53,704 nt of DNA, from NCBI RefSeq assembly GCF_015207395.1, contig NZ_JADEWX010000024.1:1-53704 (forward strand). Direction: 5' to 3'. The DNA is from Nodosilinea sp. LEGE 07088 (GTDB lineage Bacteria > Cyanobacteriota > Cyanobacteriia > Phormidesmidales > Phormidesmidaceae). The position numbers and the translations under genes were made by a program. Positions 8,494 to 17,420 of this stretch are shown here, one piece after another. Below the pieces are notes generated by a model that was not told the DNA's origin, did no database searches, and saw only the letters and a list, made by a program, of their open reading frames with translations. The stretch's first letter is position 1. Each line of letters opens with the position of its first letter.

Positions 8494-8531
8494 CAACCGC
8501 CCTGCTCATAAGCTGAGCTGTCGGGCGGTTG
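8494..8531 (-). terminator. Strong hairpin downstream of the STAS gene
   Basis: Outer arms CAACCGCCC (8494-8502) and GGGCGGTTG (8523-8531) pair perfectly, with an inner stem GCTCA/TGAGC. On the minus strand it is followed by TTTACTTAG. It lies between the STAS stop (8615) and the radical SAM start (8406), so it most likely ends STAS transcription and makes the radical SAM gene an independent unit. Confidence 0.65.
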
Positions 8532-8614
8532 GTACATTGCCATACTATATCGGTACTACACCAGGCTGGGGCTAGGGCCCACAGGAATGGCCCCAAGAAC
8601 AGCTGAGGCAACAC

Positions 8615-8947
8615 CTAGGCTGCCATGGGCCTAGACTTGGGCAATTCATCCACCATTTCAAAGGCGCGATCGAGCTGAGTGAGCTCAAACACAATGCGAA
8701 TGGCAGGGGGTACTGAGCACAGACACAGGCGCTTTTGTAGCTGACGAGCGTGCTTGAGGGCCGATACCAGGGAAATCAGCCCAGCGCTATCTAGGGACTC
8801 AACCTGGCTCATATCTACAAACAGGCCACTGGCTAAATCAGACTGGATGTGCTGCACCAGAGACGAATGGAAATCGTTAGCGTTGGAAGCATTGAGAGAA
8901 CCTTTGGCCTGAAAAATAGCCATTTTCTTAGAAAGCATCGTTTGCAT
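8615..8947 (-). CDS. STAS-domain protein (anti-sigma factor antagonist type)
   Basis: 110 residues from ATG at 8947; the frame also opens at a TTG at 8971, but GGAG lies about 11 nt before the ATG. The STAS core is clear: KGSLNASNANDF near the N-terminus and VDMSQVESLDSAGLISLVSAL in the middle, with the phosphorylatable Ser of the D-S-A-G motif present. Such proteins take part in partner switching with a serine kinase/anti-sigma and a PP2C phosphatase. Neither partner is nearby, so its pathway is unknown; in cyanobacteria STAS proteins serve sigma control, motility and biofilm signalling. It is monocistronic, with a hairpin terminator. Confidence 0.8.
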   Translation of the reverse strand: MQTMLSKKMAIFQAKGSLNASNANDFHSSLVQHIQSDLASGLFVDMSQVESLDSAGLISLVSALKHARQLQKRLCLCSVPPAIRIVFELTQLDRAFEMVDELPKSRPMAA

Positions 8948-9262
8948 ACTCGATATACTCCGGATCAACAAATACTGTTAAAACTGCTTAGAACCAACGA
9001 GCCACATCACGAAGATAATCGGATAACTTAATTTCGACTGTGATTGAGGCCAAGGTTGGTCATATCTTGATATAGATTCAACCCTGATCGGCTAGCTGAC
9101 TCCGTGAATCTACTGAACATATCTGTTACGGTTCAAATGTTTTGTGATTTGGATCACGATTTGTAGTGGTCAGGTTCACAACTCTTTTGAGGTGTTGTCA
9201 CAGGCTAGACTGGGGATAAGGTTGACAATCATGACAGATTCAAGACCTCCTGGTATTGGTTT

Positions 9263-9490
9263 ATGCCCCCCCAACATTCCATCCGTAGATTGGTTGAAAA
9301 GGCGCTCCATCTCAGACTGCTAACCCCTGATATAGAGCAGGGTATCAATGCTGAACTATCCCGTTTGGGCTATCTGCCCGTTGGCGACGCTGAAGCTTTA
9401 GAACTCCTGATGTACGAAATGGACGAAGGTCGTATTCGTCTAGTTCCAGGTTCGGGACATTACCACCAGTCTCTGCAACAACTTGCATAG
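9263..9490 (+). CDS. Small cyanobacterial-type protein of unknown function
   Basis: 75 residues. ATG at 9263 is preceded by CCTCCTGG, which is not a Shine-Dalgarno sequence, so initiation may be weak or may use another signal. The protein is acidic and amphipathic (LLTPDIEQGINAEL, then EALELLMYEMDEGRIRLV) with no membrane segment. It looks like a conserved cyanobacterial hypothetical, but I cannot name a domain. It stands alone between minus-strand genes. Confidence 0.6.
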   Translation: MPPQHSIRRLVEKALHLRLLTPDIEQGINAELSRLGYLPVGDAEALELLMYEMDEGRIRLVPGSGHYHQSLQQLA

Positions 9491-9658
9491 GTTGGCTAAA
9501 AAGACATCCCGAAGACCCAGTACAATTGCTTAGACAAGAGGGCAAAATATTGCCGATATTGTCCGATTAGCTCAGGAATTTCCTCAGATTGCTCGATCTG
9601 GCTTTATGAAAACTTTATAGAAATCGTCCGGATCCTTAGGATTTGCTCCTAGCAGGGG

Positions 9659-10045
9659 TTACGTTAAGTGATTGCTCTTCAGAGCTGTCTCATGCTCTGC
9701 CCAGACTTGCTGCAAAAACTCGTTGACCACCCATACTTTTTGGCCTGGGGAGAACGTAGCGGGGGGTTTAGTGCCCAGGGTAGCCAGTAGCGGTAATACA
9801 TCTGTATCGAGAGCGAATTGGAGCTGGTTGAGAGGCCAAAGCAAATCTGGGGCAGTCGGCCGATTGTCACCAATGGTCGCTGTCAACAGAGCTGTCCCCA
9901 AGGGCTGTATACCTGCTTCATCCACAAAAGCTAGCGGCCTGAGCCAGCCCATCTGCCGCTGCCCTAGAACCTGAATCACCTCAGCGTAGAGGCGGGTTTG
10001 GCGGTATTCCAAGAAAATAATTTGTCCTGTAACTGGATTAGCCAT
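9659..10045 (-). CDS. Conserved-looking protein of unknown function
   Basis: 128 residues from ATG at 10045. It is soluble, starts MANPVTGQIIFLEYRQTRLYAEVIQV and is rich in Leu, Gln and Trp, with no signal peptide. The N-terminal beta-rich stretch (IIFLEYRQTRLYAEVIQVL then MGWLRPLAFV) suggests a small barrel. I do not recognise it. The closest same-strand neighbour is more than 600 bp away, so it is probably its own transcription unit, divergent from clpS. Confidence 0.55.
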   Translation of the reverse strand: MANPVTGQIIFLEYRQTRLYAEVIQVLGQRQMGWLRPLAFVDEAGIQPLGTALLTATIGDNRPTAPDLLWPLNQLQFALDTDVLPLLATLGTKPPATFSPGQKVWVVNEFLQQVWAEHETALKSNHLT

Positions 10046-10364
10046 AACGTCAGTCTCGTAGATTAGGCGATTAGCATCAAAGGCCTTGAGGCAGATCGCG
10101 CGCTCCCATGGTAGACAGATTTATCGTATCGCTGTGGTCTAGACAGACCAATATTCGGTTCATTCCGGAGGGTATGGCGCTACCATCGTAAAGTTTTATT
10201 GTGATAGTGTAGATGCCTGGGTGGCAATCGCATGTCAGGAGTGGCGATCGCGCTGATTGGCCCTAGGGTCATTGAGATATTTATCCTCACCCCCTAGATC
10301 AGCGCTAGTCTCCCCCAATGCTTTTTTCTACAATAATGTGTGAGCTAGGCAAAGAGGTATCGCT
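10046..10364. promoter_or_regulatory. Divergent intergenic region upstream of clpS
   Basis: 319 bp without a gene. It holds a small inverted repeat (GGTCT-AGAC-AGACC, near 10137-10150), a HIP1 site near 10243, and a -10-like TACAAT at 10329-10334, 30 nt before the clpS GTG. No good -35 is seen at the right distance. AAGAGG precedes the clpS start by about 8 nt. Confidence 0.4.
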
Positions 10365-10652
10365 GTGTCAGTTGAAACCATTGAACGGACAACAACCTCC
10401 ACTATTCGTAAGCCCGCGCCGCGTTACCGCGTGCTGCTCCATAACGACGCCTTCAACTCGATGGAATACGTAGTTGAATCGCTGCTCAAGGTGGTGCCAA
10501 GCCTGACCATGCCCCAAGCCGTGGATATTATGATGCAGGCCCACACGGCCGGCACGGCCCTGGTTATCACCTGTGCCCTGGAGCACGCTGAGTTTTATAG
10601 CGAAGGTCTGTGTAATCTGGGCCTAACCAGTACGATTGAACCGGATGAATAA
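10365..10652 (+). CDS. clpS: ATP-dependent Clp protease adaptor ClpS
   Basis: 95 residues from a GTG preceded by AAGAGG. The ClpS core is unmistakable: PRYRVLLHNDAFNSMEYVVE contains the D-x-x-(N/T)-x-M-x-Y-V N-degron pocket signature, and VVPSL with MMQAHTAGTALVITCALEHAEFY follows. ClpS binds ClpC/ClpA in the cytosol and delivers proteins with destabilising N-terminal residues. Cyanobacteria often have two ClpS paralogues; the sequence alone does not say which this is. Its stop overlaps the start of the CPBP protease gene by 8 nt (ATGAATAA), so translation of the two is coupled. Confidence 0.95.
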   Translation: MSVETIERTTTSTIRKPAPRYRVLLHNDAFNSMEYVVESLLKVVPSLTMPQAVDIMMQAHTAGTALVITCALEHAEFYSEGLCNLGLTSTIEPDE

Positions 10653-11502
10653 GCTCCCTTGGGCTCAGTTGGCCACCGCTCACCCCCTGATCCGGGTGTT
10701 GATTTTTTTACTGATTGTCGTGGTTCTATGGTTGCCCCTGGCCTTGCCCCTTTACTGGCTCGCGGGGCAAGGGATGCTGAGCGGTGGCGATCTATTTCCC
10801 ACGGCGATGCTATACGTTGTGTTTTTGTGGGTGCTGCCCCGCTGGGAACGCTTTGTTCGGAGTGAACGCCAGCCCTGGGCAAAAATAGGGTTTGCTGGCC
10901 GCTGGCCCCTAGCCCAGGGCATGGCCCTGGGCGCCATGCTGGGTGCCCTGAGTTTAGGGATCTTGGCGACAGTACAGATAGCCTTAGGCTGGGCCACCCT
11001 TAGCGCCGATGGTGCCAGGGGGCTAGCGTTAATTCAAATAGCGCTGGTGGGAGCGGCAGCAGCGATCGCCGTGGGCTGGTCGGAGGAAGTCTTATTTCGC
11101 GGCTGGCTGCTGCGCGAACTAGAGCAGAGCTGGCAGCCCACCGTCGCATTGGGGGCAACCAGCCTGATTTTTGCGATCGCCCATTTTATTAAACCCCTAG
11201 ATGCCATGCTGGCCCTGCTACCCCAGTTTCTGGGGCTGCTGCTGCTAGGCCTAGTGCTGGGTTGGGCAAGGCGAATTCCCCTCGGAGCCGGTAAAACAGG
11301 GTTAGGGCATCCGGTCGGGCTGCATGCGGGGCTGGTCTGGGGCTATTACCTCATCCAGGTCGGTGGGCTATTGCAGACGACCGAAGCCGTACCCGTCTGG
11401 ATCACGGGTGTAGACGGCAACCCCCTGGCGGGGCTATTGGGGGTAACCCTACTGACAGGGTTAGGGGCAATTATCTTTCACCAAAGTCATACCGCTAGAT
11501 AG
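10645..11502 (+). CDS. CPBP-family intramembrane glutamic protease
   Basis: 285 residues from ATG at 10645; an upstream in-frame TTG at 10636 is less likely. There are about seven or eight membrane helices. The CPBP (Rce1/CAAX-like) motifs are visible: EEVLFRGWLLREL (the paired Glu with downstream Arg), FAIAHF and HAGLVWG, giving the catalytic Glu and His residues within the bilayer. Substrate unknown. It is joined to clpS by an ATGAATAA overlap, so the cytosolic adaptor and the membrane protease are made from one message. The 3' end overlaps the convergent ppk gene by 8 bp. Confidence 0.9.
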   Translation: MNKLPWAQLATAHPLIRVLIFLLIVVVLWLPLALPLYWLAGQGMLSGGDLFPTAMLYVVFLWVLPRWERFVRSERQPWAKIGFAGRWPLAQGMALGAMLGALSLGILATVQIALGWATLSADGARGLALIQIALVGAAAAIAVGWSEEVLFRGWLLRELEQSWQPTVALGATSLIFAIAHFIKPLDAMLALLPQFLGLLLLGLVLGWARRIPLGAGKTGLGHPVGLHAGLVWGYYLIQVGGLLQTTEAVPVWITGVDGNPLAGLLGVTLLTGLGAIIFHQSHTAR

Positions 11503-13657
11503 CTCCTCCGACTCGCTCCATGAGCTGCAATTGAGAACTGCGGATGGGTTCATCGGGTTGGGGATGACGCTGACAGTAGCTACCGTCGGCTGCCATATCC
11601 CAGGCCTGACGATTATCCGCTAGACTCAGTTCGAGAATGGTCTTCAGCTCCTGTCGAATAGCAGCGGCGGTAATCGGCACCATTACCTCGACTCGACGAT
11701 CGAGGTTGCGCGGCATCCAGTCAGCACTGCCCAACAAAAAAGTCTCTTGCCCACCGTCTTTAAAGTACAGAATGCGGGAATGTTCTAAAAACTGCCCCAC
11801 AATGCTAATGACGCGAATGTTATCGCTCACCCCCGGCACCCCAGGGCGCAAACAGCAAATACCTCGCACAATCAGATCGATTGCAACCCCGGCCTGGGAG
11901 GCACGATAGAGTCGAGCGATCAGGTCTGGATCGACCAGGGAATTCATCTTGGCAATAATACGCCCGCCCTTACCGTTCTTCTGCCAGTCAATTTCCTGCT
12001 CAATTAACCTTTCTAGACGCTGGCGCAGAGTCAGCGGGGCCACTAAGATTTGGCGATACACCTGCTGTTGTGAATAGCCCGTGAGATAGTTGAACAGGTC
12101 AGAAATATCAGCCCCAATGTCGTCGCGGGCGCTGAGCAACCCCAGATCGGTGTAGAGTCGGGCGGTTTTAGGATTGTAGTTGCCGGTACCCACATGGTAA
12201 TAGCGCCGAATATGTTCCCCCTCCCGACGCACCACTAGCACCACCTTGCTATGGGTCTTCAGCCCAACTAGACCATAGACCACATGCACCCCTGACTGCT
12301 CCAGCTTACGGGCCCAGTTAATATTATTTTCTTCATCGAAGCGCGCTTTAATCTCGACTAAAACCGTCACCTGCTTACCGTTTTCAGCCGCAGAAATCAG
12401 CGAATTGACGATCGGTGAGTCGCCTGAGGTGCGATATAGCGTCATTTTTATCGCCAGCACTTGGGGGTCATGGGCCGCCTGAGTAATAAACCGCTGCACC
12501 GTAGCTCGAAAGGAATGGTATGGATGGTGGAGTAATTGATCCTGCTGCCGCAGCAGCGAAAACAGATCTTCAGCCGTCTCTAGGGCCGTATCGTCGGGGT
12601 CTATTCCCGGAGGGCTGAGGCTGTCAATGGCCGGGGGCACAGTGGGTGTCCAACTGGGGGCTTTGAGGTCGGGCAGAGGCAACGCCATAAACGTCATCAG
12701 ATCGCTGAGCGCCAGTAGCCCGTCGGTTTCGTAGACATCGGTATCGGCCAGCCCTAACTCTTCCATCAGCATGGCCCGTACTGGCCCGGGGATAGATCGC
12801 TGAATTTCCATGCGCACGGATGAGCCGCCGCGCCGCCGCTTGCGGAGCTCCTGCTCGATCGCCAACATCAAATCGTCGGCCTCGTCTTCTTCAACGCTCA
12901 GGTCGGCATTGCGGGTAACGCGAAAGCAGTAGTGCTCTTGTATAACCATGCCGGGGAACAGGGCTGACAAATTAGCCGCAATCACCTGCTCTAGGGGCAC
13001 CCCTAGCCAGCGATGAGGGCGATCGCCCTCATCGCTGATCTCAGACTTCGGCAGCACAATAAATCGAGGCAACACTCGCGGCACCTTAACCCGAGCAAAG
13101 TGGGCCTGCTCAGTTCGGGGATCTTGTACTACTACCGCCAGATTAAGGCTGAGGTTCGAGATGTAGGGAAAGGGATGCCCTGGATCTACGGCCAGAGGAG
13201 TGAGTACCGGAAAGATTTGTTCTTCAAAATAGTCATGGCAGAAGGCTTGCTGAGCCGAATTGAGATCGACATAGTCGAGCAGCCAAATGCCTTTTAGCGC
13301 CATCTGATGCCTTAGGTCGGTGGTAAAAGCCCGATGCAGTTGCTCAACCATAGGCCGTAGGGTGGCGCTAATTGCGCTGAGTTGCTCCATGGGCGACATC
13401 CCATCGGGGGATTGTCGAGTCACCTGGGCTTCGATTTGCTGTTTAAGGGCAGCCACCCGTACCATAAAATACTCGTCGAGGTTCGTGCTGAAAATGGCCA
13501 AAAACTTGAGCGCCTCCAGCAGGGGAGTGCGTTTGTCTAGGGCCTCATGGAGCACTCGACGATTGAACTCTAGCCAACCCAACTCGCGGCTGACATAATA
13601 CTTGGGGTCGCTGAGGTCAAAGGCGGGTTTACCTTCTCGCTGTTCTACCGTAGCCAT
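11495..13657 (-). CDS. ppk: Polyphosphate kinase
   Basis: 720 residues from ATG at 13657, preceded by GGGGGAG; the frame is open 55 codons further upstream, but that part is low-complexity and unlike the family, and 720 is a normal PPK1 length. It makes polyphosphate from ATP reversibly. The N-terminal block has SRELGWLEFNRRVLHEA; the catalytic region carries the autophosphorylation His in RRYYHVGTGNYN, with ARFDEENNI and KTHSKVVLVVRREG; the C-terminal phospholipase-D-like half has LGSADWMPRNLDRRVEVM. It is convergent with the CPBP gene and lies downstream of a strong hairpin that insulates it from the channel-like gene. Confidence 0.96.
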   Translation of the reverse strand: MATVEQREGKPAFDLSDPKYYVSRELGWLEFNRRVLHEALDKRTPLLEALKFLAIFSTNLDEYFMVRVAALKQQIEAQVTRQSPDGMSPMEQLSAISATLRPMVEQLHRAFTTDLRHQMALKGIWLLDYVDLNSAQQAFCHDYFEEQIFPVLTPLAVDPGHPFPYISNLSLNLAVVVQDPRTEQAHFARVKVPRVLPRFIVLPKSEISDEGDRPHRWLGVPLEQVIAANLSALFPGMVIQEHYCFRVTRNADLSVEEDEADDLMLAIEQELRKRRRGGSSVRMEIQRSIPGPVRAMLMEELGLADTDVYETDGLLALSDLMTFMALPLPDLKAPSWTPTVPPAIDSLSPPGIDPDDTALETAEDLFSLLRQQDQLLHHPYHSFRATVQRFITQAAHDPQVLAIKMTLYRTSGDSPIVNSLISAAENGKQVTVLVEIKARFDEENNINWARKLEQSGVHVVYGLVGLKTHSKVVLVVRREGEHIRRYYHVGTGNYNPKTARLYTDLGLLSARDDIGADISDLFNYLTGYSQQQVYRQILVAPLTLRQRLERLIEQEIDWQKNGKGGRIIAKMNSLVDPDLIARLYRASQAGVAIDLIVRGICCLRPGVPGVSDNIRVISIVGQFLEHSRILYFKDGGQETFLLGSADWMPRNLDRRVEVMVPITAAAIRQELKTILELSLADNRQAWDMAADGSYCQRHPQPDEPIRSSQLQLMERVGGAI

Positions 13658-13776
13658 ACTACTAAGACTCCCCCAGCAATGTTTATCCAGCACCAAAACC
13701 CGCTTTCCATTGGTGCCTCTATGACTAGATCGCTGCCCCAAAGGCAGGATTGTTAAGGTTAAGTTAATAATACTAA

Positions 13777-13817
13777 CGCGACCCAGGCCAAAGGGAAATC
13801 CTTTGGCCTGGGTCGCG
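13777..13817 (-). terminator. Perfect 18-bp stem hairpin terminator
   Basis: Arms 13777-13794 (CGCGACCCAGGCCAAAGG) and 13800-13817 pair perfectly around a 5-nt loop. It lies 25 nt past the stop of the minus-strand channel-like gene, and on that strand is followed by TTAGTATTATT. It should end that transcript before ppk. Confidence 0.8.
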
Positions 13818-13841
13818 TGCAAATTTGGTCTGATAGAACAA

Positions 13842-15533
13842 CTAGCGCTGTTTGAAGGACGTCAGCCATTCTCGCAGTTGATCGGCGGCCACATCGCGCC
13901 CGCCTAAACCAAAAGCGATCGCGATCGCCACTGCGATCGCACCCAGTAGCAGCCCAAAGGCCAGGTTAACAATGTCAGTAGCGACCCCCATCTGCTGTAG
14001 GGCCATTGCCCCTACAAAGATCAAAATGGCGATGCGAGCAGCCTGGGCCAGCACCTTCGCCTGACCAGTACCCATAGCATCGACCAGGCGAAAGGCCAGG
14101 TTAGCCAGGTAGAGACCAACAGCAAATACAACGACCCCGCTCAACACCCGCGCGCCAATGCGCAGAATGGCCCGCACAATCTCAGTCAGGCCAGCAAAGT
14201 TGAGGATTTCTGTAGCCGTTACCGCCCCAAACAGCACAATGGCTACCAGGGTAACGATGCCCACTAGTTCAGAGGGCGTACGGCCCGGAGACTGCACCGT
14301 TGCCATTGGGCGACCTTCGGCATCTAGCTCCGACTGTACCGTTGCTCCAGTGCCCAGGTTGAGCTCAGGTAGACCCAAGATTGACATGATGTTGTCAAAG
14401 CCGGCTCCTCGCAGCACACTGGTCACCAGATCGGCGACAAAACGACCAACAAAGTAAGCCGCCGCTACCACCAACCCCGCCATAATCACCTGGGGTATGG
14501 CCGTCAGCACTCGCTCCAGCATCAAGATTGCAGGAGCCGAAATAGCGTCAATATTGAGTTCATTGAGAGCGGCCACGACGGCCGGTATCAGCACCAGCAC
14601 GTAGGCTAGCGTACCGGCCAAGTTCGAAAGTGAGGTGCCGCCGGAGGTAGAGCCAGGAGTGGCCATTTGCAGCCCCACCCGATCGCCTAGACGATCGGCT
14701 CCAGCAGCCACCAGCAGGTTAGTCACAACACCCCGTACAATCCGCGCAATCACCCAGCCGATCGCCAGCACAATACCGGCCGTCACAATCCGAGGAATGG
14801 CTTGAAGGAAAGAGTTAATCAACCCTTCCACCGGAGCTAGCAGCCCCGGCAGTTCCAATGCGCTCAGGATCAGCGGAATAAACAGCAGCAAAATAAACCA
14901 ATACAGCACATTGCCGATGGTTTCATTCAAAACAACGGGGCTGCTGCCCTCCTCTAGGCCTGCCTGCTGGGCTAGGCGATCGTCTAAGTTAAAGCGTCCT
15001 AGGCCGTTGACCACAATCGTGCGCACTAATGTGGCACATAACCAAGCCACGCCCAACAGTAATACCGCCCCACCAATGCGCGGCAGATAGAGGAAGATTT
15101 GATCTAAGAAGTTGTTGAGCGGCTCTGATACCCCTGCCAGGTTAAGGGCATTGAGTGACGCCACAATGGCAAAGAGAAAAATCACCCAATACACTAACGT
15201 TGCAGCCCACTTCTCAATGGGCACAGCGCGATCGGCCTCTTGACCCATCACCCAGTTCGCCATCCGGTCATCCAGGCTGGTTTTGTTTAAGAGGTTGCGT
15301 ACGGCCAACGCCACCACCGTAGCCAAAATCCAACCCAGTAGCAGCAATACGATCGCCCAGATCAGACTAGGTAAAAACTGCCCTAGCTGTGCTGATGCCT
15401 CCTGAACAAAGCGACTAGAAGCAGCCACCGGGCTATCCATCGGCATGGTGTTTTGAGAGTTGCCTCCAGGGGCGGGCACCTGGAGCAACGTCAAGCAAAT
15501 AGAGTCAATCATGATCCTGGTAGTTGAGAGCAT
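13842..15533 (-). CDS. Mechanosensitive-channel-related membrane protein with five TM-helix repeats (CmpX-like)
   Basis: 563 residues from ATG at 15533. Five copies of a conserved amphiphilic helix start near residues 58, 152, 250, 348 and 462 (for example LLLGWILATVVALAVRNLL, LLLGVAWLCATLVRTIV and VLAIGWVIARIVRGVV), spaced about 95-110 residues and each followed by a second hydrophobic segment. This matches the 'conserved TM helix' repeat (PF05552 type). It ends just after FGLGGRDVAADQLREWL, so the cytoplasmic MscS beta-domain is absent and gating like MscS should not be assumed. Three HIP1 octamers (13915, 13921, 13933) encode the AIAVAIAIA run. A strong terminator follows. Confidence 0.8.
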   Translation of the reverse strand: MLSTTRIMIDSICLTLLQVPAPGGNSQNTMPMDSPVAASSRFVQEASAQLGQFLPSLIWAIVLLLLGWILATVVALAVRNLLNKTSLDDRMANWVMGQEADRAVPIEKWAATLVYWVIFLFAIVASLNALNLAGVSEPLNNFLDQIFLYLPRIGGAVLLLGVAWLCATLVRTIVVNGLGRFNLDDRLAQQAGLEEGSSPVVLNETIGNVLYWFILLLFIPLILSALELPGLLAPVEGLINSFLQAIPRIVTAGIVLAIGWVIARIVRGVVTNLLVAAGADRLGDRVGLQMATPGSTSGGTSLSNLAGTLAYVLVLIPAVVAALNELNIDAISAPAILMLERVLTAIPQVIMAGLVVAAAYFVGRFVADLVTSVLRGAGFDNIMSILGLPELNLGTGATVQSELDAEGRPMATVQSPGRTPSELVGIVTLVAIVLFGAVTATEILNFAGLTEIVRAILRIGARVLSGVVVFAVGLYLANLAFRLVDAMGTGQAKVLAQAARIAILIFVGAMALQQMGVATDIVNLAFGLLLGAIAVAIAIAFGLGGRDVAADQLREWLTSFKQR

Positions 15534-15754
15534 CCTTTAAAGAGCACCTAAAGAGCACCGTGCGTAGGGGCAATTTGCGCGATCTCGACAGTGGGTCGTT
15601 AACTATCAGATCAACAAGCTATCTAGGTCAGACTATCCAAGCAAAAGACTAAAGTATTGACCTAGACACGAGACCGCCCAGATTAGGTACGATATACCGC
15701 TGGGAAGCTTTCCCACACCCTCACAAGGGCTGATTCTCTCAGGAGACCGCCAGG

Positions 15755-16210
15755 ATGTCTACCCACCAAGCCTTTACGCACAGTATTTGGGTGCGGGCTA
15801 GCGCTACCGATGTCGAGCGCTGCCTTACTGACCTAGACCTCATGCACCGTTGGCTCAATCCGGCCCTGCGCTGCGAACCTATCGGCGACTGGAGCACGGC
15901 ACTAGGAGCGAGAAGTCGGTTCATCATCCAGCTACCCGGATGGCAACCGGTCTTATTTAGTACTGTCATAGAGCGTGAGCCAGGTCTGGTCGTCTGGGCA
16001 TTTGAAGGCTTTTTTAACGGCCAAGATCGATGGGAATGTCGTCCTGAATTGGAAGGTACACAGCTCTTAAATCGATTTGAGTTTGAGATTCCTAACCCGA
16101 TTGTCAAGGCTGGATTCAACTGGTTTGCTGCCGAATGGACCCAGCGAGATATGGCGGCTCAACTGAACCGTCTGAAGCAAGTAGCTGAAACCGAAATCAA
16201 TCGCTGTTGA
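15755..16210 (+). CDS. SRPBCC-family (START-like) protein
   Basis: 151 residues, ATG preceded by AGGAG about 11 nt away. The pattern fits the SRPBCC ligand-binding fold: an N-terminal HSIWVRASATDVERCLTDLDLMHRWL helix-loop start, a curved sheet (SRFIIQLPGW, LFSTVIEREPGLVVWAFEG) and a long C-terminal helix (RDMAAQLNRLKQVAETEI). Members bind lipids, polyketides or other hydrophobic molecules; nothing here reveals the ligand. It is monocistronic. Confidence 0.75.
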   Translation: MSTHQAFTHSIWVRASATDVERCLTDLDLMHRWLNPALRCEPIGDWSTALGARSRFIIQLPGWQPVLFSTVIEREPGLVVWAFEGFFNGQDRWECRPELEGTQLLNRFEFEIPNPIVKAGFNWFAAEWTQRDMAAQLNRLKQVAETEINRC

Positions 16211-16392
16211 GATAGCCGTCGCTACAAAAGTGACGACGTTGTCATCAGTAGCCTACCAAGCGATCGCTATCGGGCGGTTCGCCGCCTCAGCCTTGGCTAC
16301 GGGCTATCAGTATTGTCCTCAGCCAACTGGCCAGCGCTATAATGACAAACTCCGCTAGCCTTTGAGCATAGACATAGCCTAGAGCTACACAA

Positions 16393-16422
16393 AAACGGCA
16401 AAGATTTAAATCTTTGCCGTTT
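16393..16422 (-). terminator. 30-bp perfect palindrome, rbp terminator
   Basis: AAACGGCAAAGATTT is followed at once by its exact complement, ending GCCGTTT. On the minus strand it lies 30 nt past the rbp stop and is followed by TTG; the outer A/T pairs can serve as the U-tract. It is a typical intrinsic terminator that may work for both strands, since the SRPBCC gene converges on it. Confidence 0.8.
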
Positions 16423-16451
16423 AAGAAAATTTTAAGCTGTTTGAACCCTAT

Positions 16452-16889
16452 TTAACTAGATGTAGTCTGGGCCGCTAGCATCTGCTTTAGCTTTTCAAGC
16501 TCACCGGCCCAGCGAGGATCAGGCTGAACAGAGGCCGTCGTGGCCGCCGTCGTAGCTTTGCGTGAACCATTGGTTTTCCCAGGCCGCTTACCACTGCCCT
16601 CACCACTAGGTTTAGCATCGCCTTCGCCTTCACCCTTAGACCGGGGTAACGCCTTCTCAATCTTGATGGGCATATCGGCTAGGGCTTGACCATTCAACTT
16701 TTCGACGATTTCGTCAGCCTTTTCGTCGGTTTTGACTGTGACGAACCCAAAGCCCCGACATTTGCCTGTTTTCTTATCGGCAATAAGCTTTACGGAAACC
16801 AAATCCGCAGAAAATTCAGAAAAGACGCTTTCAAACTCCTGACGCTCTAGTTCCCTTGAAAGATTGCCAACGTAAAGACGAATTGACAT
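16452..16889 (-). CDS. RRM-type RNA-binding protein (cyanobacterial Rbp)
   Basis: 145 residues from ATG at 16889; the frame opens 12 codons earlier but the RRM begins at MSIRLYVGNL. One RNA recognition motif spans residues ~1-80, with RNP2 (LYVGNL) and RNP1 (CRGFGFVTV). The tail is Lys/Gly/Ser/Thr-rich and ends in a short helix (AGELEKLKQMLAAQ). This is the layout of cyanobacterial Rbp proteins, some cold-induced and some implicated in thylakoid mRNA localisation. The ~300-bp gene-free stretch upstream may carry regulation. It ends at a strong palindromic terminator. Confidence 0.9.
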   Translation of the reverse strand: MSIRLYVGNLSRELERQEFESVFSEFSADLVSVKLIADKKTGKCRGFGFVTVKTDEKADEIVEKLNGQALADMPIKIEKALPRSKGEGEGDAKPSGEGSGKRPGKTNGSRKATTAATTASVQPDPRWAGELEKLKQMLAAQTTSS

Positions 16890-17211
16890 TTTGAGATACC
16901 TCTGGTGTTCTAAAACTAAAGGCAAATAAATCGAAACCGATCACCTTGCCGGATAAATCAAGTTGTATGTCTGCCAGCGATAATTATGACAACCTAACTT
17001 TTAGGTTCAGTCATCACTAGGGGCTTCAGGCAACATGTCGAAGCTAGAAGAACTTCATTCCTAGAGAAATGTAGTGTTTGCATATCAGGCTAACAAATTC
17101 TTACGATAAGTCTAATCAAGTTTTCACAATCGTCATTGCGCTTACTGCAAACGCCATAAAAAAATCGTCCAATATTTCCCATATGCAGTACTCGAACCAG
17201 AAAATAATTAG

Positions 17212-17406
17212 TCAAGAAAATTCATAAGCTGCTGAATCAAATGACTCAAATACGTCAGCACTAGCTTCACCAAGAACGAGAACCGATATCTCCAGAATAG
17301 CGCAGCAAGATTCACCCATAAGCCTAGACAGCTCTGCAAGGTTATCCTTTCCATCCATTAAGGTAGCACGGTATTTGACCCAAAACTCGGTCGATCCCTG
17401 AACCAA
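17212..17406 (-). CDS. Doubtful 64-codon ORF
   Basis: An open frame from TTG at 17406 (GGGGCGGA just before it) to the stop at 17212, ending ASADVFESFDSAAYEFS. It is acidic with no recognisable domain. It begins directly after the terminator of the likely small RNA, on the same strand. It could be a small gene with a leader RNA or chance; I favour chance. Confidence 0.2.
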   Translation of the reverse strand: MVQGSTEFWVKYRATLMDGKDNLAELSRLMGESCCAILEISVLVLGEASADVFESFDSAAYEFS

Positions 17407-17420
17407 ATCCGCCCCATAAA

